Assembly (NCBI RefSeq): GCF_036017915.1
Contig: NZ_CP107929.1
Span: 5,398,001 to 5,462,000 of the forward strand
Direction: 5' to 3'
Length of the DNA stretch: 64,000 bases
DNA from: Micromonospora sp. NBC_00421
GTDB taxonomy: Bacteria > Actinomycetota > Actinomycetes > Mycobacteriales > Micromonosporaceae
Of this stretch, positions 8,569 through 16,893 are shown piece by piece. The notes below the pieces were generated by a model. The model was not told where the DNA came from, searched no databases, and saw nothing but the letters and a program-made list of their open reading frames with translations. The first letter of the stretch is position 1. Each line of letters opens with the position of its first letter. The position numbers and the translations under genes were made by a program.

Positions 8569-9921
8569 TCACACCTCCGCCACGGGCAGGTCCACCGTGA
8601 AGGTGCTGCCCTGCCCCGGCTCGCTCACCAGCGTCAGGGTGCCGCCGAGCAGGGTCACCAACCGCCGCGCGTACGGCAGGCCGAGGCCGGTGCCGCTACG
8701 CCGGCTGGTCCCCGGCACCTGGTAGAACTCCTCGAAGACCCGCTCGTGCAGCTCGGCGGGGATGCCCGGCCCGGTGTCCGAGACGTAGATCCGCACCCGG
8801 TCGGCGGCCCGCTCGGCACGCATCCGCACCTCGCCCCGGTCGGTGAACTTCACCGCGTTGTGCAGCAGATTACGCAGCACCTGGGCCAGCAGCACCTCGT
8901 CCGAACGGAGCACCGTGCCCGGGGGCGGCTCCGCCACCAGCAGTTCCACCTCGGAGCGCAGGGTGAGCGCCCGCAGCGTCCCCCGTAGCTGCCCGAAGAC
9001 CGCCCGCAGGTCGACCTCCGCCCAGTCCGGCTCGATCCGGCCCGACTCCGCCTTGGCCAGGTCGAGCAGGTCGTTGACCAGGGAGAGCAGGTCGGCGGCC
9101 GAGGACCGGACCAGTTCGACCTGCTGGGCCTGCTCGACGGTGAGCGGGTCCGACGCGGAGTCGGTCAACAGCCGCCCCAAACCGATGATCGCGGTCACCG
9201 GAGCCCGCAGCTCGTGGCTGACGTTGGCCAGGAACCGGCTCTTCGACTCGCTCGCCGCACGCAACTGGGCCGACTTCTCGTCCAGCTCGGCGTAGAGCGC
9301 CACCACCCCCCGGTTGGTCTCCTCCAGCTCCTCGGAGAGCTGGCCGTAGAGCGCCATCACGCCCCGGTTGGTCTCCTCCAGCTCGGCGTTCAGCACGGCC
9401 AGCTCGTCCCGCTGGCTGCGTACCTCGTCGAGGGCGGCGATGAGCTGCCCGTTCTGGGCGGCCAACTCGTCCAGGGCGCTGGCCGGCGCGCTGGTCCCGA
9501 GCTCGGCGCGCAGCTCGGCCAGGCGCGTCGGGTTCAGCGCCGCAGCGGCGGCCGGTACACGTCGGGACATCCTCACGACGGTATCCCCCGTCACGTCCGC
9601 CAGCCCCAGGGTGTCCACCAGTCGCGCCACCGCGCCGGACTGCGGCTCGTACCGGTTGCCCGGGAGTGGACGCAGCGGGGCGAGGTCGACGCTGAGGAAC
9701 CGCCGGCCGTCCAACTCCGTCACGGCGGCGAAGCTGACGTCAGCGCCGTCCACCGTCCGCAGCAGGTCCCGGGCCACCTCGCTGAGCGCGGTGGCGAACC
9801 GGACCTGGTCCTGGTGCTCCAGCCCGATCGCCGCGGCCACCTCCCGGCCCCGCTGGCGTACCCCGAAGATGTCCTGTTCCACCCGCAACGCCATCCGCAG
9901 GAGTGGCTCGCGGGCGGTCAC
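8569..9921 (-). CDS. Cytosolic sensor histidine kinase
   Basis: This 450-residue kinase has no membrane segments. The N-terminal 130 residues are of unassigned sensory type. A coiled coil follows in which the segment LEETNRGV(M/V)ALY occurs twice. HisKA has SHELRAPVTAI, and HATPase_c has NLLHNAVKFTD, DTGPGIP and GTGLGLPYARRL. The GTG start at 9921 overlaps the previous stop by 4 bases. The downstream receiver-phosphatase gene starts one base after its stop and is the obvious cognate partner. Confidence 0.9.
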   Translation of the reverse strand: MTAREPLLRMALRVEQDIFGVRQRGREVAAAIGLEHQDQVRFATALSEVARDLLRTVDGADVSFAAVTELDGRRFLSVDLAPLRPLPGNRYEPQSGAVARLVDTLGLADVTGDTVVRMSRRVPAAAAALNPTRLAELRAELGTSAPASALDELAAQNGQLIAALDEVRSQRDELAVLNAELEETNRGVMALYGQLSEELEETNRGVVALYAELDEKSAQLRAASESKSRFLANVSHELRAPVTAIIGLGRLLTDSASDPLTVEQAQQVELVRSSAADLLSLVNDLLDLAKAESGRIEPDWAEVDLRAVFGQLRGTLRALTLRSEVELLVAEPPPGTVLRSDEVLLAQVLRNLLHNAVKFTDRGEVRMRAERAADRVRIYVSDTGPGIPAELHERVFEEFYQVPGTSRRSGTGLGLPYARRLVTLLGGTLTLVSEPGQGSTFTVDLPVAEV

Positions 9922-10934
9922 GACGGAGTTCTCGCGACCAGCACGCAGGCGTCGTCCCGGCGGATCCCGGCGTCCCGCAGCAGGGTCGCCGCGACGACGA
10001 CCGGCGCCCGCCCGGTCAGCCCGGGATAGTCGTCGGACCGCCACCGGTCCACCACCCCGTCGCTCTGCATCACCAGGGTCGCGCCGGCCGGGAACGGGTA
10101 GTCGTACTCGCGCACCGTCGGGCGTTGGTGGCCGGCGATGCCGGGCAGCGACACCAGCCCCCGCCGGGTGCCGTCCGGGGCCAGCACCGTCCCGGCGATG
10201 TTGCCCAGCCCGGCGTAGCGCAGCAGACCCGCCGCCGGGTCCAGCTCCGCCACCGCCAACGCGGCTCCCCGGGTGTGCGACATCGCGCGGTGCAGATGCG
10301 CCACCACGGTGGCGGGCGGACCGGCCGGCGCGGTGCGGAACGCGGAGACGGCCGCCTCGGCGGCCACGTTGGCCAACGGCCCGTGGCCCAGACCGTCGCA
10401 GACCAGCACCTGGTGCCGCCCCTGTTCGGTACGCATCGCGTGGGTGTCGCCGCTGACCTGCTCACCGGTGATCGGCCGGGTCAGCCCCGCCGCCCAGGCC
10501 GGCGTGACCCGTACCTCCTTCGCCCACACCTGCACCGCGAAGACGGTGCCCCGACCCGGCCGGGACCAGGCGTCGTACCAGCTGGCCTGGCGGGCGATGG
10601 CACCGAGCCCGATGCCCAGGGTGCCGGTGGTGGAGTGACCGTCCCTGGAGGAGACGGTCAGATCGGCCATCCCGGGGCCGGAGTCGATCGCGATCAGCTC
10701 CACCCCGGCGGTGTCGCCGGTGCGCACCGGCCGCAGCAGCAGGACACCCTCCTGGGCGTGCTTGACCAGGTTACTGGTCAGCTCGGCGGCGACGATGGCC
10801 AGTTCGGCGACCCGGTTCTCACCGAGGCCGAGCTGTCCGCCGAGGCGTTCCGCCGCCCGGCGGACGGTGCTGGCGGCGCCACCGCTCTCCACGCCGTACC
10901 AGTGACCCGCGTCCGGCACCACGTCGTGGATCAT
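9918..10934 (-). CDS. RsbT-like ATPase fused to RsbX-like PP2C phosphatase
   Basis: The N-terminal half (about residues 1-150) is a GHKL anti-sigma-type ATPase with AELTSNLVKHA, DSGPGM and GTLGIGLGAIARQ. The C-terminal half is a PP2C-like phosphatase with the RsbX-type motif VCDGLGHG and a later SDGVVDRW. The ATG at 10934 overlaps the RsbT stop as ATGA and is preferred over the GTG nine bases upstream. RsbX dephosphorylates stressosome proteins and resets the complex, so this fusion probably acts as the feedback phosphatase. Length is 338 residues. Confidence 0.87.
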   Translation of the reverse strand: MIHDVVPDAGHWYGVESGGAASTVRRAAERLGGQLGLGENRVAELAIVAAELTSNLVKHAQEGVLLLRPVRTGDTAGVELIAIDSGPGMADLTVSSRDGHSTTGTLGIGLGAIARQASWYDAWSRPGRGTVFAVQVWAKEVRVTPAWAAGLTRPITGEQVSGDTHAMRTEQGRHQVLVCDGLGHGPLANVAAEAAVSAFRTAPAGPPATVVAHLHRAMSHTRGAALAVAELDPAAGLLRYAGLGNIAGTVLAPDGTRRGLVSLPGIAGHQRPTVREYDYPFPAGATLVMQSDGVVDRWRSDDYPGLTGRAPVVVAATLLRDAGIRRDDACVLVARTPS

Positions 10935-11347
10935 CGGGACCACTTGGTGATGGTGATCCGGGTGCCCTCGCCGGGTGCGGTCTGGATGTCGAAGTCGTCG
11001 ACCAGTCGACGGGAACCGCTGAGGCCGAGGCCCAGGCCACCACCGGTGGTGTAGCCGTCGGTGAGGGCGAGGCCCAGGTCGGCGATGCCCGGACCGGAGT
11101 CGGCGAAGACGATCCGCACCCCGCGTCGCCGGCCGTCCTCGACGACGGTCACCTCGGCGCTGCCACCACCGCCGTAGATGAGGGTGTTCCGGGCCAGCTC
11201 GCTCGCGGCGGTGACCAGCTTCGTCTGGTCGACGAGGGACAGCTTCACCGCCACCGCCACGGTACGCACCAACTGACGGACCCGGACGACGTCCTCGTCA
11301 CTGCCGATCGCCTGGGTCTGTGGGCCCAGGTCGACTCCCGCGGTCAT
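10931..11347 (-). CDS. rsbT: Anti-sigma-type serine/threonine kinase RsbT
   Basis: A 138-residue GHKL kinase with the N box AASELARNTLIYGGGG, the G1 box DSGPGIADL and the G2 box GGGLGLGLSGSRRL. RsbT phosphorylates RsbS and RsbR in the stressosome and then leaves to activate a downstream phosphatase. The ATG overlaps the rsbS stop by 4 bases. Size and gene order (R-S-T) match canonical stressosome operons. Confidence 0.93.
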   Translation of the reverse strand: MTAGVDLGPQTQAIGSDEDVVRVRQLVRTVAVAVKLSLVDQTKLVTAASELARNTLIYGGGGSAEVTVVEDGRRRGVRIVFADSGPGIADLGLALTDGYTTGGGLGLGLSGSRRLVDDFDIQTAPGEGTRITITKWSR

Positions 11348-11763
11348 GGCGATGTCGCCGCCGTCCCGGACTCCACGTCCTCGGGGTCGTCGTCGTACCC
11401 GAGGTCGTCGCGGGTCGCCGCGATCAGCTCCATGCCCCGTTCCACGTTCAGCGCGGTCCGGATGCCGTTGAGCGACAGGCCCAGCTCGACCAGGGTGATG
11501 GCGACCGCGGGACGCATCCCGACGACCACCGTCTCGGCGTCGAGCACCTTGGAGATCGAGGCGATGGTGGAGAGCATCCGGCCGACGAACGAGTCGACGA
11601 TGTCCAGCGCGGTGATGTCGATGATGACGCCGTGGCAGCCGGTCGCCACGATCCGCTCGGCCAGGTCCTCCTGGAGGGCGACCGCCGTCTGGTCGGACAT
11701 GTCGATCTGGATGGAGACCAGCAGGATGTCGCCGATCTTCAGGATCGGCACCCGTTCCATCAC
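11344..11763 (-). CDS. rsbS: Stressosome scaffold STAS protein RsbS
   Basis: A 139-residue single STAS domain protein. The segment DITALDIVDSFVGRML carries the Ser that RsbT phosphorylates in Bacillus RsbS (Asp-Ser-Phe context). It overlaps rsbR by 4 bases (ATGA) upstream and rsbT by 4 bases downstream. It is expected to form the icosahedral stressosome core with RsbR. The C-terminal tail after residue 120 is acidic and probably disordered. Confidence 0.93.
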   Translation of the reverse strand: MMERVPILKIGDILLVSIQIDMSDQTAVALQEDLAERIVATGCHGVIIDITALDIVDSFVGRMLSTIASISKVLDAETVVVGMRPAVAITLVELGLSLNGIRTALNVERGMELIAATRDDLGYDDDPEDVESGTAATSP

Positions 11764-12620
11764 GCCTCCCGACGCGGGTGGCGGCGGGAGGCCTCCACCC
11801 CGGTGAGCCGCAGCACGTGCCGCAGGGCGTCGGCCAGGCTCGCCTTGGTGGCGATGTCACCGAACTCGATACCGAGCGCGACGATGGTCTGGGCGATCTG
11901 CGGGCGGATGCCGGAGATGATGCAGTCGGCGCCCATCAGCCGCGCGGCCACCACCGTCTTGAGGATGTGCTGGGCGACCTGGGTGTCGACCGCCGGCACG
12001 CCGGTGATGTCGATGATCGCGTACGGCGAGCCGGTGTCGACCAGGGTCTGGAGCAGCCGTTCCATCACCACTTGGGCGCGGGCCGAGTCGAGGGTGCCGA
12101 CCAGCGGCACGGCGACCACGCCGTCCCAGATCTTCACCACCGGGGTGGAGAGTTCGAGCAGCTGCTCGGCCTGGTCGGCGATCAGGCCCTCGCGGGTCTG
12201 CACGTAGGTCTCGAAGGTGAGCAGCCCCATCCGGTCGACCAGACCGGTGAAGTCGACGACGTCGCGCAGCGACAGCTCGACGCCCTCGGTCTCGGCCAGC
12301 TCGACCAGGACGTCCTTGAGGGCGTAGATGCTGATCGCGGTCTCGGTGGCGGTGAAGCTCTGCCGGGCCCGGCTGCGGGACAGGTCGGCGAGCACCGCCC
12401 GCAGCTCACCCGCTCCGGGTGCCTGGAGGTCCGCCAGACCGGCGCCGCCAGCACTGATCATGCTAGCGTGCAGCTCCTGCACCTGGAGGCGCAGCTCGGC
12501 CTGGCTGAGCCGACCGCGCAGCGAGGCGGTGACGATCTCGGTCCACCGCTGCACGACACGCTCGCCGTGCCCGGTGAGCAGCCCGAGGAGCCGGTCACCT
12601 CCGTCTGCGGTCAACGCCAT
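11760..12620 (-). CDS. rsbR: Stressosome sensor protein RsbR
   Basis: A 286-residue protein. The N-terminal helical domain (about residues 1-150) is in the position of the non-haem globin sensor of RsbR. The C-terminal STAS domain contains DITGVPAVDTQVAQHIL and GADCIISGIRPQIAQT, which hold both Thr phosphorylation sites of Bacillus RsbR. The ATG at 12620 has a strong Shine-Dalgarno (AGGAGG). It is the first gene of the six-gene minus-strand operon and divergent from an RsbV-like gene. The input signal cannot be read from sequence. Confidence 0.93.
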   Translation of the reverse strand: MALTADGGDRLLGLLTGHGERVVQRWTEIVTASLRGRLSQAELRLQVQELHASMISAGGAGLADLQAPGAGELRAVLADLSRSRARQSFTATETAISIYALKDVLVELAETEGVELSLRDVVDFTGLVDRMGLLTFETYVQTREGLIADQAEQLLELSTPVVKIWDGVVAVPLVGTLDSARAQVVMERLLQTLVDTGSPYAIIDITGVPAVDTQVAQHILKTVVAARLMGADCIISGIRPQIAQTIVALGIEFGDIATKASLADALRHVLRLTGVEASRRHPRREA

Positions 12621-12778
12621 GGTTACCTCCTGTGAGCTGGGCCGGCCGGACTCTATCACCGGGGGTGGGCCCGGTAGTTGCCGCGCGGCAAAGGAATGAT
12701 CGGTCCCACCGGAAGCGCTCCCGTTCTGCGTGTCCCGCCGTCCGTGGGATACCGTTTCACCAATAACAGGAGGTCTGA

Positions 12779-13135
12779 ATGTCCCTGACGGTGCACACGG
12801 AACAGCGCGGCGACGTCGTCGTCGTGTCGGTCGCGGGCGAACTCGACATGGCGACCGCACCGCAGTTGCAGGACCAGATCACCGACCTGCTCGACAAGGG
12901 TCGCAGCCGGCTGGTGTTCGACCTGGCCGAGGTGTCGTTCTGCGACTCGACCGGGCTGTCGGTCTTCGTCCGGGCCAAGAACAGCTGCGACGAGGCCGGC
13001 GGCGTGGTGCGGTTGGCCGCCCCGCAGCGCGGGGTGCTGCGCATCCTCGAGGTCAGCGGTCTGGTCGAGGTGCTGCACACCTACCCGACTGTCGACGAGG
13101 CCGTCGCGGGCGACCCCACCCCCGCCTCGTCCTGA
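12779..13135 (+). CDS. STAS anti-sigma factor antagonist (RsbV-like)
   Basis: This 118-residue protein is a single STAS domain with the phosphorylatable Ser in VSFCDSTGLSV. A strong ribosome-binding site (AGGAGG) sits 6 bases before the ATG. It diverges from the stressosome operon across 158 bases. It is a natural substrate for the PP2C phosphatases of that operon: when dephosphorylated it would bind an anti-sigma kinase and free a sigma factor. No sigma factor gene adjoins it. Confidence 0.9.
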   Translation: MSLTVHTEQRGDVVVVSVAGELDMATAPQLQDQITDLLDKGRSRLVFDLAEVSFCDSTGLSVFVRAKNSCDEAGGVVRLAAPQRGVLRILEVSGLVEVLHTYPTVDEAVAGDPTPASS

Positions 13136-13144
13136 CCGGTTTGC

Positions 13145-14449
13145 TCAGCGCTCGTCCTCGATGAACCGGGGGCGAGCGATCACCATGCCCGCGGTCGTCT
13201 GCACCGCGAGCGCGGTGAGCAGGAAGCCCATCGGCGCGGTCCACCCGCCGGTCGCCTCGTAGAGCACCCCGACGAGCAGCGGGCCGAGCGCGGCGATCAC
13301 GTAACCGGTGCTCTGTGCGAAGGCGGACAGGGCGACAGTCCCGTCGGCGGTCCGGGCGCGCAGGCCGATGGTGGTCAGGATCAGCGGGAAGGCGCCCTGG
13401 CCGAAGGCGAGCAGCAGCACCCAGAGCACCGCCCCGTCGCGCGGGGCGAACGCCAACCCAAGGTAGGCCGCCGCGGAGAACGCGGTCAGCCCGAACACCA
13501 GCGGGCGAAGCGTCCGGAGCCGGCCGGCGAGCGTCGGCATCAGCAGGGCCACCGGCACGCCGAGCGCGGTGACCCCGGCGAGCAGCAGTCCGGCGCTCTC
13601 CGCACGGAAGCCGGCGTCCCGGAAGAGCTGGGCCAGCCAGCCCATGACCGCGTACCCGCTGAGCGACTGCGCGCCGAAGTAGACAGCCATCGCCCAGCCG
13701 AGCCGGGTGCGGGCCGGTCGGACCCGGGAACGGACGGTCGGGACCGCCGTCGGGGGCGCGGCCCGTCGGGCGGCGCGCGCCCGCAGCGCCAGCGGCACCC
13801 ACGGGAGTACGGCCACCGCCGCCAACGCCGCCCACACCCCGAGCCCGGCCCGCCAGGAGCCGAAGGCGTGCGCCACCGGCACGGCGGAGGCGGCGGCCAC
13901 CGTCGTACCCGCCGTCAGGGCCATCGTGTACGCCCCGGTGACCAGCCCGGTGCGGTGCGGGAAGTGCTGTTTGACGAGCATCGGCAGCAGGATGTTCGCC
14001 ACCGCGATGCCGGCCAGGGCGAGCGCGCTGGTGAGCACGAAGACCGCCGCCGAGTCGGTGACCACCCGGAGCACCTGACCGACGGTGAGGGCGAGCATCC
14101 CCACCACCAGCACCCGGGGCGCCGCCCAACGGCGGACCAGCCAGGGGGTGAGCGCGCCGAGGCCGGCGAAGGCGATGGTGGGCAGGGTGGTGACGAACCC
14201 GGCCATCGCGCCGGAGAGACCGAGCCCGGTGCGCACCTCGTCGAGCAGGGCGCCGAGGCTGGTCACCGCTGCCCGCAGGTTGAGCGCGACAAGCAGCATC
14301 CCGACCAGCACCAACGCGCCACCGGTGACCGGCGACGGGGCGCGGTGGGCCGGCCGGACGCCCGGTCCGGGGGCTTCGACGGTGGCGGTCGGGCCGGCGG
14401 CGGCGCTCCGGCCGGTGGTGGCCTCGGCGCTGGCGGTTGGCGGGGTCAT
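13145..14449 (-). CDS. CynX/NimT-family MFS transporter
   Basis: This 434-residue protein has about 12 membrane segments. The first carries LNLRAAVTSLGALLDEV, characteristic of the CynX/NimT family. The N-terminal 40 residues are Ala/Thr/Pro-rich and cytosolic. It is convergent with the STAS gene (9 bases between stops) and divergent from a GntR/FCD regulator 49 bases away, which probably controls it. The family includes cyanate, nitroimidazole and small organic acid exporters; the substrate is not predictable. Confidence 0.88.
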   Translation of the reverse strand: MTPPTASAEATTGRSAAAGPTATVEAPGPGVRPAHRAPSPVTGGALVLVGMLLVALNLRAAVTSLGALLDEVRTGLGLSGAMAGFVTTLPTIAFAGLGALTPWLVRRWAAPRVLVVGMLALTVGQVLRVVTDSAAVFVLTSALALAGIAVANILLPMLVKQHFPHRTGLVTGAYTMALTAGTTVAAASAVPVAHAFGSWRAGLGVWAALAAVAVLPWVPLALRARAARRAAPPTAVPTVRSRVRPARTRLGWAMAVYFGAQSLSGYAVMGWLAQLFRDAGFRAESAGLLLAGVTALGVPVALLMPTLAGRLRTLRPLVFGLTAFSAAAYLGLAFAPRDGAVLWVLLLAFGQGAFPLILTTIGLRARTADGTVALSAFAQSTGYVIAALGPLLVGVLYEATGGWTAPMGFLLTALAVQTTAGMVIARPRFIEDER

Positions 14450-14486
14450 GACCTCGAACCTACAATCATGGGATGAATTTCGGCAG

Positions 14487-14499
14487 CTGGTGTAACCGG
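14487..14499. promoter_or_regulatory. Weak candidate GntR/FCD operator
   Basis: The 13-base string ctggtgtaaccgg is an imperfect palindrome (GGT-gta-ACC core) between the divergent MFS and GntR genes and touching the GntR GTG. FadR/GntR-type sites often have GGT...ACC arms. This is a guess from position and symmetry. Confidence 0.3.
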
Positions 14500-15182
14500 T
14501 GACACCGTCAGTCGATTCCCGGCCCGTGCCCCCGCGCGGTCAGCGGGTGCAACAGACGATCGAGCAGCTCCGGGGCCGGATCCTCGGCGGCGAGTGGGCG
14601 GTCGGTGGGCGGATTCCCACCGAGCCGCAACTGGTGACGGCGCTCGGGGTGGGGCGCAACACCGTCCGCGAGGCGGTCCGGGCCCTGGTGCACGCCGGGG
14701 TGCTGGAGTGCCGGCAGGGCTCCGGGACGTACGTGGTGTCGACCGACGAGCTGGCCCCGGTGGTGGCCCGCCGGCTCACCGACGACCGGATGGCCGAGGT
14801 GGTGGAGGTACGCCGGGCGTTCGAGGTCGAGGCGGCCCGGTTGGCCGCGCTGCGGCGTACCCCGGAGGACCTGGTGGCGCTCGACGGCGCGCTCGCCGCC
14901 CGGGAGGCCGCCTGGCGGTCGGGCCGGGTCGGTGAGTTCGTGGAGGCGGACGTCGCGCTGCACACGGCGGTGGTCGCCGCCGCCCACAACGCCATGCTGG
15001 CCGAGCTGTACGCCTCGGTCGGCGCGGCGCTGCGCAGCACCGTCGCGCACGCGATCGGTGACACCCTGCAACCCCAGCGGTACGTCGACCACGGCCGGCT
15101 GGTGACGGCGATCCGGGACGGTGATCCCGGGCGGGCGGCGATCGAGGCCGGTGCTTTCCTGGAGCCGCCGTCCGGGGCATAG
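14499..15182 (+). CDS. GntR family regulator, FCD (FadR) subfamily
   Basis: A 227-residue regulator. Its winged helix spans about residues 15-75 with RIPTEPQLVTALGVGRNTVREAVRALV and SGTYVV, here listed as separate short parts of the domain. An all-helical FCD ligand-binding domain follows, with the metal-binding type residues in DVALHTAVVAAAHN. The start is GTG with no clear ribosome-binding site, so translation may be leaderless. It is divergent from the CynX-like transporter and likely represses it. Confidence 0.88.
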   Translation: MTPSVDSRPVPPRGQRVQQTIEQLRGRILGGEWAVGGRIPTEPQLVTALGVGRNTVREAVRALVHAGVLECRQGSGTYVVSTDELAPVVARRLTDDRMAEVVEVRRAFEVEAARLAALRRTPEDLVALDGALAAREAAWRSGRVGEFVEADVALHTAVVAAAHNAMLAELYASVGAALRSTVAHAIGDTLQPQRYVDHGRLVTAIRDGDPGRAAIEAGAFLEPPSGA

Positions 15183-15222
15183 GTTGTCCCCGACGGAGAA
15201 TCGGGACGGCACAGGAGTACGG

Positions 15223-15681
15223 ATGCTCAAGGGCTTCAAAGACTTCATCATGCGCGGCAACGTCGTCGACCTGGCGGTCGGTGTCGTCATCGGCGCCGCG
15301 TTCACGGGCGTGGTCACCCAACTGACCAAGTCGTTCCTCGAACCAGTGATCAAGGCGGTCGGAGGGGGCACCGGCCAGTTCGCCGGGAAGTGGGAGATCA
15401 CCGAGGACAACTACATGGACTGGGCCGGCTTCCTCAACGCCCTGATCACGTTCCTGTTGACCGCAGCGGTTCTCTACTTCCTCGTGGTGTTCCCGATGAA
15501 CAAGCTGGCCGAGCGGCGCAAGCGGGGCGAGGAGCCGCCGCCGGCCGCGCCGAGCGAGGAGGTCAAGCTGCTCACCGAGATCCGGGACGCACTGCTGGCC
15601 GGCGGCCACGTCGCTCCGGGGCAGCGCGGCGCACTCGACGACGTGCTCGGTCGGCGTCCGGAGCCGCCCGCCCCGCGCTGA
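15223..15681 (+). CDS. mscL: Large-conductance mechanosensitive channel MscL
   Basis: A 152-residue protein. The N-terminus (MLKGFKDFIMRGNVVDLAVG) and first membrane helix (AVGVVIGAAFTGVV) are the conserved MscL gate. The second membrane helix is AGFLNALITFLLTAAVLYFL. A cytoplasmic charged tail follows, with NKLAERRKRGEE and the C-terminal helix EEVKLLTEIRDALLA. The channel opens under membrane tension to release solutes. The start has the Shine-Dalgarno AGGAG. A strong hairpin follows the stop. Confidence 0.97.
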   Translation: MLKGFKDFIMRGNVVDLAVGVVIGAAFTGVVTQLTKSFLEPVIKAVGGGTGQFAGKWEITEDNYMDWAGFLNALITFLLTAAVLYFLVVFPMNKLAERRKRGEEPPPAAPSEEVKLLTEIRDALLAGGHVAPGQRGALDDVLGRRPEPPAPR

Positions 15682-15697
15682 CCGACCGGCGCACATC

Positions 15698-15724
15698 GGC
15701 CCCTGCGGAATTCCCGCAGGGGCC
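15698..15724 (+). terminator. Hairpin terminator after mscL
   Basis: A perfect 11-bp GC-rich stem (ggcccctgcgg / ccgcaggggcc) with a 5-base loop lies 17 bases after the mscL stop. No long U-run follows, as is common for actinobacterial terminators. Confidence 0.8.
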
Positions 15725-15760
15725 GGTTCCTGTCGTACACATGTTCGATAGAGTCCGGCC

Positions 15761-16009
15761 ATGGAGCAGCGTAGGCACTGGTGGAACGGCAAATGGGGAC
15801 GACTGGCACGGCGGGACGTGTTCCTCAGGGTCGACGCCGACCGGTGGCACGTCGAGCAGCGGGCCGGCGGCGCGGAGGGCGTCTCCCAGTTCTACGAGTA
15901 CGGCAGCGCGGACGAGGCCGAGGAGACCGTCCGGGCCCTGCTGGAGGGGGCGGACGCCTGGCGGGAGTTGTCCCCACGGCCGCCCAGCGCCTGGGGCCCG
16001 GCGGTCTAG
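15761..16009 (+). CDS. Small conserved-type hypothetical protein
   Basis: This 82-residue soluble protein is rich in Trp and charged residues (MEQRRHWWNGKWGRLARRDV, then WHVEQRAGG and FYEYGSADEAEETVRALLEG). Its codon bias is normal and it begins just after the mscL terminator. No known domain is recognised; the pattern of aromatic positions suggests a compact alpha/beta fold. Support is from codon use, ATG start and position. Confidence 0.6.
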   Translation: MEQRRHWWNGKWGRLARRDVFLRVDADRWHVEQRAGGAEGVSQFYEYGSADEAEETVRALLEGADAWRELSPRPPSAWGPAV

Positions 16010-16077
16010 CGTCGGGGCGCGGGGGCGGTTTAGCGTCGGGCGGAGCAGGGAACCGCCCGTGGATGGAGCAGCAGGGC

Positions 16078-16440
16078 ATGGCAGAACAGGCGGTCATCTC
16101 CCGGGTCACCACCGGCATGCGGGTGGTCGACACCGTCGGCGTCGAGGTCGGCACGGTGGACCTCGTCCAGCGGGGTGATCCGAACGCGGTGGCCGTGCAG
16201 GCTTCGACGGCCACCGATCCGGGCGGCAGCCTGGACGAGCTGATCGAGTCGGCGGCCGTCGAGGAGCCGGACGTCCCGGCCGACCTGGCCGCCCGCCTGC
16301 TGCGGACCGGCTACCTCAAGGTCTCTACCGAGTTGGCCCGCACCGGCGCGGTGTACGTGCTGGCCGACCAGATCGCCACGGTCGTCGACGACCGGGTACG
16401 CCTGAGCGTTCCCGTCGGCGACCTGCCCCCCGAGGAGTAA
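16078..16440 (+). CDS. Hypothetical protein with PRC-barrel-like N-terminus
   Basis: A 120-residue protein. The N-terminal part (VISRVTTGMRVVDTVGVEVGTVDLVQ) has the look of a PRC-barrel beta strand pair that holds a Val-Gly-Thr-Val turn. The rest contains ADLAARLLRTGYLKV and ends with VGDLPPEE. I chose the ATG at 16078, which has GGAGCAGCAGGG upstream; an in-frame ATG at 16063 would add five residues. Function unknown. Confidence 0.6.
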   Translation: MAEQAVISRVTTGMRVVDTVGVEVGTVDLVQRGDPNAVAVQASTATDPGGSLDELIESAAVEEPDVPADLAARLLRTGYLKVSTELARTGAVYVLADQIATVVDDRVRLSVPVGDLPPEE

Positions 16441-16507
16441 TCCACCCCCTCCTCCCCACACCACCTGCCCGGCCCGGCGCTGGTCGGCCGCGCTCTGCTT
16501 GGGTTTG

Positions 16508-16548
16508 CCGGCGTGCGTGCGGAGATCTCTACTACGCACGCACGCCGG
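16508..16548. terminator. Strong hairpin, probable terminator
   Basis: A perfect 13-bp inverted repeat (ccggcgtgcgtgc / gcacgcacgccgg) with a 15-base loop containing agatct. It lies 67 bases after the stop of the PRC-barrel-like gene. It could terminate that transcript or structure a small RNA. Confidence 0.6.
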
Positions 16549-16710
16549 TCAACGGCATCGCCTGGGGGCCGACAATCCTGTCGCGCGTCCTTTGGAGCTG
16601 ATGACGTAGACGAGTCATCGGTGGCAGCGCCAGCAGATCGTCCGCGGCGGGCTGTTCTTGGTGGGCGCGCTGATGCGGGCCAATCGACTGACACCCGAAC
16701 CGGTCGCCGG

Positions 16711-16740
16711 ACCACGCCGGACCACGCCGGACCACGCCGG
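16711..16740. repeat. Tandem repeat, 3 x 10 bp
   Basis: Three perfect head-to-tail copies of accacgccgg. There is no spacer, so this is a simple microsatellite-like repeat, not a CRISPR array. Confidence 0.9.
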
Positions 16741-16841
16741 GTCGCCGACCCCGGAAGCAGACCCGAGCAGATCACCATCGCGCCGGCGACCGAGGGGCAC
16801 GGCGAGGCGGGTCGCATCCTCGCTGCGACGGTCCGGTTCCG

Positions 16842-16893
16842 CCTGTTCGGCGGCCCGTCCGCCGAGGCCTGTTCGGCGGCCCGTCCGCCGAGG
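16842..16893. repeat. Perfect 26-bp tandem duplication
   Basis: Two adjacent identical 26-bp units, each beginning cctgttcggcgg and ending ccgccgagg. Each unit also contains an internal ggcgg/ccgcc inverted pair. No coding function is evident. Confidence 0.9.

Noticed and set aside
10931..11860. 309-codon frame for rsbT
   Set aside because: The first 170 codons are a shadow of rsbS and rsbR; the real gene starts at the ATG at 11347 that overlaps the rsbS stop.
12722..12770. Possible sigma-B-type promoter before the RsbV-like gene (GGGATAC near 12748)
   Set aside because: No convincing GTTT -35 element at the required spacing.
16711..16740. Tandem repeats as a possible CRISPR array
   Set aside because: The units are 10 bp and contiguous with no unique spacers, and no cas genes occur in the window.
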